This document shows positions 44,229-52,975 of a stretch of 64,000 nt of DNA, piece by piece. The translations under genes were made by a program, and so were the position numbers. Position 1 is the stretch's first letter. Each line of letters opens with the position of its first letter. The notes below the pieces were generated by a model. It made no database searches. It was not told the DNA's origin and saw nothing but the letters and a program-made list of their open reading frames with translations. Origin of the DNA: JAEKNW01 sp963678375 (GTDB taxonomy: Bacteria; Cloacimonadota; Cloacimonadia; Cloacimonadales; JAFGVF01); contig OY782831.1 in assembly GCA_963678375.2 (NCBI GenBank), forward strand, positions 992,001 to 1,056,000. Reading direction: 5' to 3'.

Positions 44229-44973
44229 TGTTTAATCTTTCAGCTAAAGTTATAGAAATATATGAAGCAACATCTGTTGAATAAGATCCAGTACCAAAAC
44301 CTGCGTCATAGCCTAATTCTACAGCTAGTTCATGGCTAATTCTTGGTCCGCCACAGACAAAGAGCATTTTATCTCTTAAGCCTTCTGCTTCTGCCATCTC
44401 CATTAGTTTTGTCAAATTTTTAATATGAATATCCTTTTGAGTAACAATCTGAGAGACTAATATAGCATCAGCCTTTTCTTCACGAGCTTTCTTGAGTAAT
44501 TCTTCACAAGGGACCTGTGCTCCCATATTAATTGCATTTATATTTCTATATCTTTCCAGACCATAACGATGATTATAGCCTTTCATATTCATAATAGCAT
44601 CAATTCCCACAGTATGAGCATCACTCTCAATACAAGCTCCTATAATCGTGATAGGTCTACCAATATGTTCATCAATATAATTTTCATTATCATACATATC
44701 CATTACGTTAGTTTCAACAACTTTAACGTTGATTTTTGTTAAATCTACAGATGCGCTAGATGTACCGTAGGCTATAAAATGTGTAAAACCTTCGTGTAAG
44801 TCATTCATATAACAAACATCAATATCATCAACTCCCATCTTAAGGAGAATTTGGCGAGCTGCTTCTTTCCCTTGTTCATTGCAAGGGACAGGAAGTGAAA
44901 ATGAGAATTGCATTCTACCATCATTTAAAGTATCGCCATAAGGGCGGATTTGGGTTTTATCTATAGTACTCAT
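44224..44973 (-). CDS. kamE: Lysine 5,6-aminomutase beta subunit
   Basis: A 249-residue B12-binding subunit of the adenosylcobalamin/PLP enzyme that moves the epsilon-amino group of D-lysine or beta-lysine in lysine fermentation. The cobalamin motif is SDAHTVG with His120, and the PLP-forming lysine lies 11 residues later (MNMKGYNH, Lys131), the same spacing as His133 and Lys144 of the Clostridium sticklandii enzyme. FVCGGPRI and GYDAGFGTG complete the Rossmann fold. It follows kamD by nine bases. The rest of the pathway (kamA, kdd, kce, kal) is not in the window. Confidence 0.92.
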   Translation of the reverse strand: MSTIDKTQIRPYGDTLNDGRMQFSFSLPVPCNEQGKEAARQILLKMGVDDIDVCYMNDLHEGFTHFIAYGTSSASVDLTKINVKVVETNVMDMYDNENYIDEHIGRPITIIGACIESDAHTVGIDAIMNMKGYNHRYGLERYRNINAINMGAQVPCEELLKKAREEKADAILVSQIVTQKDIHIKNLTKLMEMAEAEGLRDKMLFVCGGPRISHELAVELGYDAGFGTGSYSTDVASYISITLAERLNK

Positions 44974-44982
44974 CTTTCCTCC

Positions 44983-46545
44983 TTATTTATTTAAACCTAA
45001 GTCTTCTTTCATCTTTTCCATAAATGGATTGAGATATGATTCATCTTTTTGGAAAACTCCTTCCAGACCCTTACCTCTTTCTTCAGGACGCTTAATATCA
45101 GCAAATTCACCATCTCTCATGGCATTGAAAAGTCCTTGCTCTGCTACTCTTTGTAAGAATTCAGTAGCTTGGTCTAAGACAGTGTTTGCTCTTTTATTAA
45201 TAAAGCCATCAGGATCAAGTGTAACTTCTTTAGCAAAATCCTTAGTAGCTGAGAAAAGGTAATTAGCATTTTCAATAGCCATAGCTCTATCAGCCAAGTG
45301 AGGAGTATGAATAGCTTCTGTTAACATACCAAGAAGCTGAACACCTTGATTTGTAACTTGTCCAATAAAGTTAAACATTGCATCCATCAGATGAGTTTTA
45401 AAGATATTACCTGAAGCAAATTTAGTAGGAGGCATATACTTAGTTGGAGCTGTTGGAAAAAGCGTTGATGTTAACAAGGCATGAGATAATTCATAAGAGA
45501 AAGAATTCTCAACTGTTGGGTCAATTTCATGAGCATGACCTAAACCCATTTTTTCAGGTTCTAGACCAGAGATATAAGCAAATTGCTCGTTGATTAATTG
45601 AGAAGCAGTGACTGTATAGGCTTTTTCGATAGCATCTGAAGTTGTCAAATAGTTATCTTCACCAGTTTGAATTTCGATTCCAGCATAAGCATTAATCATG
45701 CGAGAGAAATACTGGTCAAGAATAGTTCTTTTAGGATTAATATCACGGAAAAGAATACCATACATAGCGTCATTGAGCATAACATCTAATCTTTCAATAG
45801 CACCCATAGCTGCAATCTCGGGCATACATAAACCTGATGCATAGTTAGTTAAGGAAATATACCTCTTAAGCTCATCACCTACTTCGTCAAGAGCTTTACG
45901 CATTATCTTAAAATTCTCCTGGGTTGCAAATGTTCCACCAAAACCAACTGTTGTAGGACCATAAGGTACATAATCTAATAGAGATTGAGCAGTTGACCTA
46001 ATAACTGCTATTATATCAGCTCCTTGACGGGCTGCTGCTTTAGCTTGAGTTACATCTTCATAAATATTTCCAGTAGCTACAATCACATATAAAGCTGGTC
46101 TTCTGCGTGGGCCATACTCATTGAACTTACCTTCTCTTAACTCTCTTTGAGACTTGATGTGACTTAGAGATTTAGTAACTAAGTCATCTAGCTTGTTTAA
46201 GACTAACTTATCTTCTGCTTTTTCAGTTTGTGATAAATCTAAATCTCCCTTAGCTACAGCATCTCCTACCTCTTGAACAGTCATATCCTTAGCTATCATA
46301 GCATTAACAACCCAATAGGCTACCCCACGATTGAGGATATTCTTCTCTTTGAGATGATCAACAACAATATTCGGTATAGGTTCACCACCTTCAATAGCCC
46401 CATCCATACCCATTAATCTAAGAATTGTTCTCTCAATAGCAACTGAACTATATCCGTTGAAAAGCCAATCAAATGATTCTGCAATTTGCTTTGCATAACC
46501 ACGAGCTTTAGCTATTTTCTCAGGAGCAATATTTAATTTAAGCAC
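44983..46545 (-). CDS. kamD: Lysine 5,6-aminomutase alpha subunit
   Basis: A 520-residue TIM-barrel subunit. Recognisable stretches: FNEYGPRRRPALYVIVATGN, AAARQGADIIAVIRSTAQSLLDYVPYG, TYATGGTFATQ-like loop and ISLTNYASGLCMPEIA, all typical of the KamD/OraE-type barrel, which holds PLP and the substrate. It starts with GTG behind GGAGG and is translated with kamE. D-ornithine 4,5-aminomutase is a relative, but separate subunits of about 520 and 250 residues favour the lysine enzyme. Confidence 0.92.
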   Translation of the reverse strand: MLKLNIAPEKIAKARGYAKQIAESFDWLFNGYSSVAIERTILRLMGMDGAIEGGEPIPNIVVDHLKEKNILNRGVAYWVVNAMIAKDMTVQEVGDAVAKGDLDLSQTEKAEDKLVLNKLDDLVTKSLSHIKSQRELREGKFNEYGPRRRPALYVIVATGNIYEDVTQAKAAARQGADIIAVIRSTAQSLLDYVPYGPTTVGFGGTFATQENFKIMRKALDEVGDELKRYISLTNYASGLCMPEIAAMGAIERLDVMLNDAMYGILFRDINPKRTILDQYFSRMINAYAGIEIQTGEDNYLTTSDAIEKAYTVTASQLINEQFAYISGLEPEKMGLGHAHEIDPTVENSFSYELSHALLTSTLFPTAPTKYMPPTKFASGNIFKTHLMDAMFNFIGQVTNQGVQLLGMLTEAIHTPHLADRAMAIENANYLFSATKDFAKEVTLDPDGFINKRANTVLDQATEFLQRVAEQGLFNAMRDGEFADIKRPEERGKGLEGVFQKDESYLNPFMEKMKEDLGLNK

Positions 46546-46575
46546 CAGTCCTCCAATAATTTAATATTTTTTGTA

Positions 46576-46603
46576 AATTTATAAGATTTGCATTTGTAGT
46601 CAA
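46576..46603 (-). promoter_or_regulatory. Promoter of kamDE
   Basis: On the minus strand TTGACT (46603-46598) and TAAATT (46581-46576) are 16 bases apart, about 30 bases before the GTG. No cobalamin or lysine riboswitch is visible in this short leader. Confidence 0.55.
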
Positions 46604-46771
46604 GTAAAATGTTTGAAAGTTCTGTTTAACTTAAACTTACTTATAATTTCATATTTCCTTGTTGATGCACTTTAAGACTAGCTAATTGCACTTGAGAGAT
46701 ATCAACTTGACATATAGTAGCTTTTAATCTTTGTATTTCTGTTATAATAAAATAAAAAAGGGGTTCTAAAA

Positions 46772-49471
46772 ATGAAAAAACATTTATTTATAATAATGAT
46801 GTTTGTCTTTACTGTAGGTCTAGTAGCTCAGAGTGTAGTCACTCCTCAAGGTAGTGGAACAGAAACTGATCCTTATCAAGTTACTAGTTATGAAAATTTG
46901 AATTGGTTAACTTCTAGAGCAGAAGATGCTCAAGTACCATTCTTAGACAGATTGTCTGCTCATTATATCCAAACTCAGGATATTGAATTTCCAGCTGAAA
47001 TATCAGAATGGGATAATAATCAAGGTTTCCTGCCAATAGGCTACGGGACATTATCGGAGTCATTTCCATTCTCAGGCTATTATGATGGTCAAGGTCACAC
47101 TATCTCTAATCTCTATATGAATAGACCTTCCGAAGATGGAGTATCATTTTTTGGTCTTTTAATCACAGGAACTGTTATGAATCTTGGACTTGTTGATGTA
47201 GAAATCACAGGTGCATGGGGTGTTGCAGGTATTGTTAGTGAAATGGATACTAACTCTCTTGTTGAAAACAGTTTTGTTACTGGTGATATAACTGGTGAAG
47301 CCTTTGTTGGTGGAATAACTGGTTATAACTTTGAATCAGAAATTAACAACTGCTATTTCATTGGTTCAGTTGATGCTCTTGAAGGCCTAGCAGGTATAGC
47401 AGGTTTCAATGATACTGCCTATATTTCCAATTGCTATGCTGTAGCTAGTGTTACAGATACTGATTATGCAGGTGTAATTACTGGTTTATCTGATGGTGGT
47501 GGAGTTAGTAATAGCTTCTGGGACACAGACATTGCTAATGGCATCTTAGGTATTGGTGAAATATCTGAAAGTGAAATTGTTAATACTGTAGGAAAAACTA
47601 CTGAAGAAATGAAAAGTCAAGCTACTTTCACAGACGCAGGTTGGGATTTTACAAGTTTATGGCAAATAAATGAAAATATTAATGCTTCTTACCCTTCTTT
47701 CCAGTGGCAAGAATCTAGCAATATTACTGACCCAACTTTACCTCCAATGAACCTTACAGCTGATGTTAATGCTTCTGATGTAGTTTTAAACTGGGAAGAA
47801 CCACTTGATTTATCTGAAGGTGCTTGGATTACTAAAGCTGCTGAAGAAAACAACGATGGTATCGGTGTTAATGGACCAGCAGAATTTGGTGTTGCTCATA
47901 AATACACTCAAGAAGAATTACTTGTTTATCAAGGCTTAAACATCTCTTCAATCAAATTCTTCCCACGTGAAGCTACTGCAACTTATACAGTATCAGTATG
48001 GGGTGGAGAAAGTGGTCAAGACCTTCTTTATAGTCAAGAAGCTTCTGATTTTGTTAACGAAGCTTGGAATGAACACCAATTAACTAGTCCTGTTGCTATT
48101 CCTGCTTCAGGTCCACTCTATATTGGTTACATGGTTGATACCCAGGTAGGCTTCCCTGCTGGTTGTGATGCCGGACCTGCTGTTCAAGGTGGAGACCAAA
48201 TTCACTTCGTAGGTGAAGCATGGGATGCTCTTTCAGCTGTGGCTACCCCTAATATCAACTGGAATATTCAAGCTTTTGTTTCACCTGAAGGTGGAGACAG
48301 AGCTACTACTTATCCTCTTGTAAAAGCAAATAAAGCTGTTAAAAATATCAATAGTACAACTAATTTCTTAGCAGGAAACCTAAATCCTATAATTACAAAT
48401 AGAGTAAGACTTGATAGAGATGTTAGTGCTTACAAAATCTATCGTAATAATACAGAGATTGCTGAAGTGGGATCAGATATCTTAACTTATACTGATTCTA
48501 ATCTTGATAATGCTACTTATACATATCATGTAACAGCTATGTATGGTGATTCAGAATCAGCAAGTTCAAACACTGTTGTAGTAACTGTTAATGTATTAAA
48601 TCCTGATGAAATAATTATTTCAGATTCTTTTGAAGACTATGCAGACTTCTCTATGCAGTTTGGTGATTGGACTCTTGTTGACGGTGATTTAGCTCCAACT
48701 TATGGTTTTAGTGGAACAACCTTCCCTAATGCTGAATCTATGTTTGCTTATATCGTATTTAACCCAGCATTAACAACTCCTCCACTAGAAGATACTGGTT
48801 ACCAAGCTCCTGATGGAGATAAATATCTTGCTTCTTTCGCAGCAACAACTCCTCCAAACAATGACTGGTTAATTTCACCAGCTTTCACCATAGGTACCAG
48901 TGGGTCAGTATCTTTCTTAGCAAAGTCTATTACTAACCAATATGGTTTAGAGAAATTCAATGTCTTAGTATCAACTGGTTCAACAAACCCAAATGATTTC
49001 AATTCAATTTCTGGTAATAATCCTATAGAAGCTCCTATCGCTTGGACACCTTATACTTATGACTTAACTCAATTTGCTGCTAACACAATTAGAATAGCTA
49101 TCCAATGTGTTTCAAACGATGCATTCGTATTTATGCTTGATAATATTGTAATTACTTCCAATGGTATGGATAATGAAGAGAATACTATTCCAGCTCTTTC
49201 AACTTCTTTAAGTAACTATCCAAATCCATTTAATCCGCAAACTACTATTAATTACTCTATCCAAAAAGCTGGTAAAGTAAGCTTAGACGTTTATAATCTT
49301 GCAGGACAAAAGGTAAAAACACTTGTAAATGATAGAAAAACTGCTGGTTCTCATAATGTAGTTTGGAATGGTAAAGACGATGCAGGTAATAATGTATCAT
49401 CAGGCGTCTATTTCTACAGAATTACAAATGGTAATGAAAGTAAAACCAACAAAATGATATTGATGAAATAG
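46772..49471 (+). CDS. Large secreted GLUG / choice-of-anchor protein with C-terminal sorting tail
   Basis: An 899-residue exported protein. After a signal peptide ending near VAQS comes a GLUG-type beta-helix region (about 80-290; repeated GYYDGQGHTISNLYM, AGIVSEM, GGITGYN, AGIAGFN units). An FN3-like and fibronectin-type middle follows (SAYKIYRNNTEIAEV), then a choice-of-anchor J-like module near 615-795 (FEDYADFSMQFGDWTLVDGD). The tail from about 812 has NYPNPFNPQTTINYSI, VSLDVYNLAGQKVKTLV and SSGVYFYRI, an FCB-type C-terminal sorting domain. A cell-surface or released adhesin/enzyme role is likely; no catalytic motif is seen. Confidence 0.85.
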   Translation: MKKHLFIIMMFVFTVGLVAQSVVTPQGSGTETDPYQVTSYENLNWLTSRAEDAQVPFLDRLSAHYIQTQDIEFPAEISEWDNNQGFLPIGYGTLSESFPFSGYYDGQGHTISNLYMNRPSEDGVSFFGLLITGTVMNLGLVDVEITGAWGVAGIVSEMDTNSLVENSFVTGDITGEAFVGGITGYNFESEINNCYFIGSVDALEGLAGIAGFNDTAYISNCYAVASVTDTDYAGVITGLSDGGGVSNSFWDTDIANGILGIGEISESEIVNTVGKTTEEMKSQATFTDAGWDFTSLWQINENINASYPSFQWQESSNITDPTLPPMNLTADVNASDVVLNWEEPLDLSEGAWITKAAEENNDGIGVNGPAEFGVAHKYTQEELLVYQGLNISSIKFFPREATATYTVSVWGGESGQDLLYSQEASDFVNEAWNEHQLTSPVAIPASGPLYIGYMVDTQVGFPAGCDAGPAVQGGDQIHFVGEAWDALSAVATPNINWNIQAFVSPEGGDRATTYPLVKANKAVKNINSTTNFLAGNLNPIITNRVRLDRDVSAYKIYRNNTEIAEVGSDILTYTDSNLDNATYTYHVTAMYGDSESASSNTVVVTVNVLNPDEIIISDSFEDYADFSMQFGDWTLVDGDLAPTYGFSGTTFPNAESMFAYIVFNPALTTPPLEDTGYQAPDGDKYLASFAATTPPNNDWLISPAFTIGTSGSVSFLAKSITNQYGLEKFNVLVSTGSTNPNDFNSISGNNPIEAPIAWTPYTYDLTQFAANTIRIAIQCVSNDAFVFMLDNIVITSNGMDNEENTIPALSTSLSNYPNPFNPQTTINYSIQKAGKVSLDVYNLAGQKVKTLVNDRKTAGSHNVVWNGKDDAGNNVSSGVYFYRITNGNESKTNKMILMK

Positions 49472-49557
49472 TATCTTGCTTGGTAAGAATGAAAAATGAA
49501 AAGATAAAAATGAAGAAATATCGTATTGCGTAATAATGATATTTCAATATACTTATG

Positions 49558-49583
49558 AAGCCTCGCTCATGCGGGGCTTTTTG
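49558..49583 (+). terminator. Terminator of the 46772-49471 gene
   Basis: AAGCCTCGC and GCGGGGCTT form a 9-bp stem with TCAT loop, followed by five T. Confidence 0.88.
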
Positions 49584-49638
49584 TTTGTAATCCTCTTGTA
49601 ACGTGCTTGCCTCTTCTTTTACAATCTTTACATTAAAT

Positions 49639-49690
49639 CCAGATAGTGTAGTAGAGCTTTGTGAAATCCCTACACCTATTTCATAAAACA
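49639..49690. repeat. Dispersed repeat, family A copy 2 (one arm)
   Basis: CCAGATAGTGTAGTAGA is identical over 17 bases to one arm of the element at 36595-36677 and similarity extends into CTTTxxTGA. The second arm is not well kept. In 49691-49919 I see AT-rich DNA, a 37-codon ORF without ribosome binding site (49788-49901), and two AATCCAG motifs at 49883 and 49905; no gene is supported. Confidence 0.5.
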
Positions 49691-49919
49691 CTAACTATTA
49701 ATCAAATTTCATGACATTACTATACGTTTTAGTTTGATAGTTATTATTTTATTATTATCATTTTTCCAACTGTAATCATGTCAAATTATGCTAATAGATA
49801 AAAGTATAAACGAATATGGGTTAGTAATGGTCTTTTTAGATGATGAAAATGAGTTTAGATTTTTTCGGTTAACATTTAAAATAATCCAGGGGATGGAATA
49901 GGGAATCCAGAATAATTAA

Positions 49920-49939
49920 AGCCCTGCATCAGCAGGGCT
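49920..49939. terminator. Terminator after the IscU-like gene
   Basis: AGCCCTGC and GCAGGGCT form an 8-bp stem with ATCA loop and AT-rich flanks on both sides (TTTAATTATT on the minus strand, ATTTTATT on the plus). It lies 21 bases after the IscU-like stop. Confidence 0.75.
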
Positions 49940-49960
49940 ATTTTATTGTTTATTAATGCA

Positions 49961-50581
49961 TTACATATTTATCTGTAAGTCTTTAATTTGATCATATTTT
50001 TCTAAGTGTTCACGAATTTCTTCAGCAACGTTATCTCTATATTTATCAAAAGATGGTATTTCTACGTCAATGATAGCGACACCATCATCAAAGCCTACAT
50101 ATTTAACCATTTTTAGGGTAACGATATCCTCTCCGACTTGCGGGTAAATTACATGTTTAAGTTCATCTATGATTGTTTCCTTGGAGAAATCTTCAACTTT
50201 TCTTAAGCCATGAGCTATCTGGTAATTCTTGATAGCTTCATGAAGGGTATCAGCTGCTAACACTGAACAGTGAGCTTTTGTAGGAGGTAAGCCATCTAAT
50301 TCTTCCATAGCTTCACGCCAGGTTATTTTTAATGCTTGGTCAATAGTTTTACCCATTGCCATATCTGTTATCATAGAACCAGTAGCGATATTGGAAGCAC
50401 AACCATAAGATTTGAATTTGATATCTTCAATTATCTGTGTTTCGTCATTAATCTTTAAGTAAACTGTTACTTGGTCTCCACAAGCAGGAGAACCTTCAGT
50501 CGCAACAGCGTCTGCATCTTTGATCTCACCCACATTGTGAGGCTTCATAAAATGGTCTAATACTTTTTGTGAATATTGCAT
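49961..50581 (-). CDS. IscU-type Fe-S scaffold fused to a MIP18/DUF59-like C-terminal domain
   Basis: A 206-residue protein. Residues 1-125 are an IscU scaffold with the three cluster ligands Cys34 (SPACGDQ), Cys61 (SYGCAS) and Cys105 (KAHCSVL) plus Asp36. Residues ~130-206 (IIDELKHVIYPQVGEDIVTLKMVKYVGFDD and VAIIDVEIPSFDKY) resemble a MIP18/DUF59-like alpha/beta unit rather than the Cys-containing NifU C-terminal domain; it has no Cys. The scaffold accepts sulfur from the cysteine desulfurase encoded just upstream. The fusion assignment is by pattern and is less sure than the scaffold. Confidence 0.85.
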   Translation of the reverse strand: MQYSQKVLDHFMKPHNVGEIKDADAVATEGSPACGDQVTVYLKINDETQIIEDIKFKSYGCASNIATGSMITDMAMGKTIDQALKITWREAMEELDGLPPTKAHCSVLAADTLHEAIKNYQIAHGLRKVEDFSKETIIDELKHVIYPQVGEDIVTLKMVKYVGFDDGVAIIDVEIPSFDKYRDNVAEEIREHLEKYDQIKDLQINM

Positions 50582-50599
50582 ATTTTCCTCTATATTTTT

Positions 50600-51781
50600 C
50601 TATTTATTTTCTTGATATAATGGACTTCTCTTTCTAAGTTCAATAACAATATCTTTTAGTTTATCAACAGTGATATCTATTTCTTCTTTTGTAGTATATT
50701 TACTGATAGTGAATTTCATAGAGCCATGTGATTGCATATGATTTTTGCCCATTGCCATGAGAACATAACTTGGTTTTAATCCTTGGGAAGCACATGCAGA
50801 ACCAGTGGCTGCTGTAATTCCTTGTAAATCAAGCATCATTCCCATTGCTTCACCTTCTATATAATCAATAGATACATTAATATTATGGCAAGTTCTTCCC
50901 TGACCAGGTGCTCCATTAAGCTCAACATCAGGTATTTCTTTCATAATTCTACTAAGTAGATAATCGGATAGTTCTCTTAGTTTATCAGTCAAACCTGATA
51001 AATCAGTAAAAGTAATTTCAGCAGCTTTAGCAAAACCTGCAATTAAACCAATGTTAATTCCACCAGTTTCTAAGTTATCTACCCTGTTAACTCCATGAAC
51101 TACTTGGGCAAGAGGAGTTTTACTTCTTTTATATAAGAAACCTACCCCTTGTGGACCATGTATTTTATGTCCTGAAACAGACATTGTATCAATAGCTAAA
51201 GCTTGCATATCCATAGGAAACTTGCCATAAGCTTGACCAGCATCGACATGCATGAATATTTTATGATCAGCATCTTTAAGCACCTGTGAATAATCTGCAA
51301 GAGGTTGAATAGTACCAACTACATGATTTGCCCAAGTTGTAGAAAAGAGGATAGTATTTGGTTTTATTGCATCTTTTAATTTTTCAGCAGATACTAAGCC
51401 ATTTTCGTCAGGCTTTAAGTAAGTAACTTCAAAACCACTCTTTTCAAAAAAAGCATAATTAGTTAAAATATCTGGATAATCAACCACTGAACAGATAATA
51501 TGAGTGCCTTTTTGAGAATTAGCCATTAAAAGACCTTTAATAGCAATATTATTGGCTGAAGTGCCACCTCGTGTGAAATGTATTTCATCTGCTTTAGCTC
51601 TTATAGTATTAGCAAAAACTGCTTTGAAATTATCTAGCTTAGCATTAATTTCTTCACCAGCAGTAAAGAAATTTGCAGGGTACCAATATTCATTTTCCCA
51701 ATACTCTTTCATCACATCAAAGATTTGTGGATCAGGTTTTGTTGTAACACAGTTATCTAAGTAGATTCTCTTGTTTTCCAT
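50600..51781 (-). CDS. Cysteine desulfurase (NifS/IscS family)
   Basis: About 393 residues; start at MENKRIYLDN, five bases after AAGGAG. This PLP enzyme releases sulfur from cysteine. Visible features: PLP lysine in SVSGHKIHGPQGVGFLY, HVDAGQAYG, ETGGINIG, and the active Cys in TGSACASQGLKPSYVL. The usual N-terminal DNAATT reads DNCVTT here, an odd Cys. It lies between an Rrf2 regulator and the scaffold gene, a compact Fe-S biogenesis operon. Group II or IscS-like membership is not settled. Confidence 0.93.
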   Translation of the reverse strand: MENKRIYLDNCVTTKPDPQIFDVMKEYWENEYWYPANFFTAGEEINAKLDNFKAVFANTIRAKADEIHFTRGGTSANNIAIKGLLMANSQKGTHIICSVVDYPDILTNYAFFEKSGFEVTYLKPDENGLVSAEKLKDAIKPNTILFSTTWANHVVGTIQPLADYSQVLKDADHKIFMHVDAGQAYGKFPMDMQALAIDTMSVSGHKIHGPQGVGFLYKRSKTPLAQVVHGVNRVDNLETGGINIGLIAGFAKAAEITFTDLSGLTDKLRELSDYLLSRIMKEIPDVELNGAPGQGRTCHNINVSIDYIEGEAMGMMLDLQGITAATGSACASQGLKPSYVLMAMGKNHMQSHGSMKFTISKYTTKEEIDITVDKLKDIVIELRKRSPLYQENK

Positions 51782-51783
51782 CC

Positions 51784-52200
51784 TCACTCCTTATCTATTC
51801 TTTTTTTTATATTTTTTAAAGTTATTGTGTTGAGGTAGTCTTTGACGTTACCATAGATTTCATGCCATAGATGTCTATACTGGCAATTTTCTACCTGGCA
51901 ATACTCTAGCTCAACTGTATTTCGTTCACAACTTACTTCATAAGGATGATTTTCTACTATTTCCATAATTTTACCAAGAGTTATCTCACTTGCGGGGAGC
52001 TTTAAGTAATAACCTCCCTTAGAACCAGGTACACTAGCAATTAAAGACTGCTTTTTCAACTTTCTGAAGAGCTGTTCTACATATTTTTTAGGTAGGTTTT
52101 GTTTTGTGCAGATTTCATTGATTGATTTTAATGAATCTATACTTTCACTTAGAGTTACCAAAGCTCTTACAGAATATTCTGTTTTTGTAGTTAACTGCAT
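51784..52200 (-). CDS. Rrf2/IscR-family transcriptional regulator
   Basis: A 138-residue winged-helix regulator: TTKTEYSVRALVTLSE and the recognition segment LPKKYVEQLFRKLKKQSLIASVPGSKGGYYL. Three cysteines in SCERNTVELEYCQVENCQYRHLW plus the His match the [2Fe-2S] site of IscR-like members (spacing 10 and 4 differs from E. coli). It probably senses Fe-S status and controls this operon. Its stop lies just before the desulfurase start, and a palindrome sits in its own promoter. Confidence 0.9.
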   Translation of the reverse strand: MQLTTKTEYSVRALVTLSESIDSLKSINEICTKQNLPKKYVEQLFRKLKKQSLIASVPGSKGGYYLKLPASEITLGKIMEIVENHPYEVSCERNTVELEYCQVENCQYRHLWHEIYGNVKDYLNTITLKNIKKRIDKE

Positions 52201-52220
52201 TTTTCATCCTTTTATTTAGT

Positions 52221-52239
52221 ATTATATACTAATTTAGTA
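52221..52239 (-). promoter_or_regulatory. -10 box with adjoining palindrome, likely Rrf2 operator
   Basis: On the minus strand TACTAAATTAGTA (52239-52227), a perfect inverted repeat about a central base, directly abuts TATAAT (52226-52221). A further TACTAAAT half-site follows at 52221-52214. No good -35 box is seen at 17 bases. Placement fits autoregulation by the Rrf2 protein. Confidence 0.55.
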
Positions 52240-52356
52240 GGAATTGCTTTTTTGGCAAGTTTTTTCTCGATATTATTTTCTTATCTTGCCTTATTGGAAA
52301 CTGTGAGGTCTCATCTTAAATATATTAATTGGCTAATTTTATAGATATTTCACTTA

Positions 52357-52420
52357 CACCATTATTAGTCACCTCATAAAATCCTACTATTATTAGGAGA
52401 GTCTAACAATGAAGGACTAG
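52357..52420. repeat. Dispersed imperfect palindrome, family B copy 3
   Basis: ACCATTATTAGTCACC and GAGAGTCTAACAATGAAGGA form an imperfect stem. The right arm matches copies at 17471 (inverted) and 34204. It lies immediately beside the 291-bp element. Confidence 0.5.
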
Positions 52421-52427
52421 CATAGAA

Positions 52428-52718
52428 GGCTCTCTCAAGTAGAGTGGGCATAATTAAGTTCATGTGCTTGTTTTTTGTCTAGAGAGAATGTCCACATCAG
52501 CAAGGTCAATAATAATATCGCCCTTTGTGGCTTCGTTTAAACTATGCCATCACAAGCCAGGGCTAAGGTATATCTTGGGCTAATATATACAGGGTCTAAC
52601 GAACCCTGCCTATTAAATGACATCCCTTCGGGATTAAATAGATATTGATTCCCCAATAATAAAAACAGAAGGATTAAAAATTATTTATCCCATTTCCCAC
52701 TCTACTTTAGAGAGAGCC
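52428..52718. repeat. 291-bp element bounded by inverted repeats (MITE-like or structured RNA)
   Basis: GGCTCTCTCAAGTAGAGTGGG at the left end is mirrored at the right end by CCCACTCTACTTTAGAGAGAGCC (two extra bases). Inside are hairpins such as CAGGGT..ACCCTG (52590-52608) and ATCCC..GGGAT (52622-52634). No gene is present, though one frame on the minus strand gives 25 protein-like codons (ATKGDIIIDLADVDILSRQK). No clear target-site duplication. The rest of 52201-52850 holds no gene. Confidence 0.55.
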
Positions 52719-52850
52719 GCAAAGAAGAAAGCTGAGCCAAAATAGGAAAGGATATTGAACTATTCACGAGATTTATTGCATTATTTGGGTTTTATATAAA
52801 AATTTTATCATAAGGGATTATCCTTTCAGAAATAGTCTTTTAAAAAAAAT

Positions 52851-52945
52851 GCCAGGCTACCGGTTGCACACTCTAAGCACCCCTTAATGCTGCTTCATTC
52901 CTGACCTGACATGGTTCGAGGGTTAAAGTTGCACCGGACCTGACA
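52851..52945 (-). ncRNA. ffs: Signal recognition particle RNA (4.5S type)
   Basis: On the minus strand the conserved SRP helix 8 core reads CATGTCAGGTCAGGAATG, followed by AAGCAGCATTAAGG, which includes the tetraloop and Ffh-binding loop. Outer arms CCGGTGCAAC and GTGCAACCGG close the hairpin. Eight T follow directly on the minus strand, acting as terminator. About 95-100 nt, the small bacterial form without Alu domain. It lies just downstream of the addA-like gene. Confidence 0.93.
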
Positions 52946-52975
52946 AAAACCACTTTCAAGATAGGCTTTTATGTG

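Noticed and set aside
46546..46771. Cobalamin or lysine riboswitch before kamD
   Set aside because: The leader between the promoter and the GTG is about 25 bases, too short, and no B12 box is visible.
49788..49901. 37-codon ORF starting MLIDKSINEYGLVMVF
   Set aside because: No ribosome binding site, no promoter and no recognisable family; short ORFs of this length are expected by chance in this AT-rich gap.
52428..52718. tmRNA (ssrA) within the inverted-repeat element
   Set aside because: No tRNA-Ala-like acceptor with CCA end and no tag reading frame ending in ALAA-like codons.
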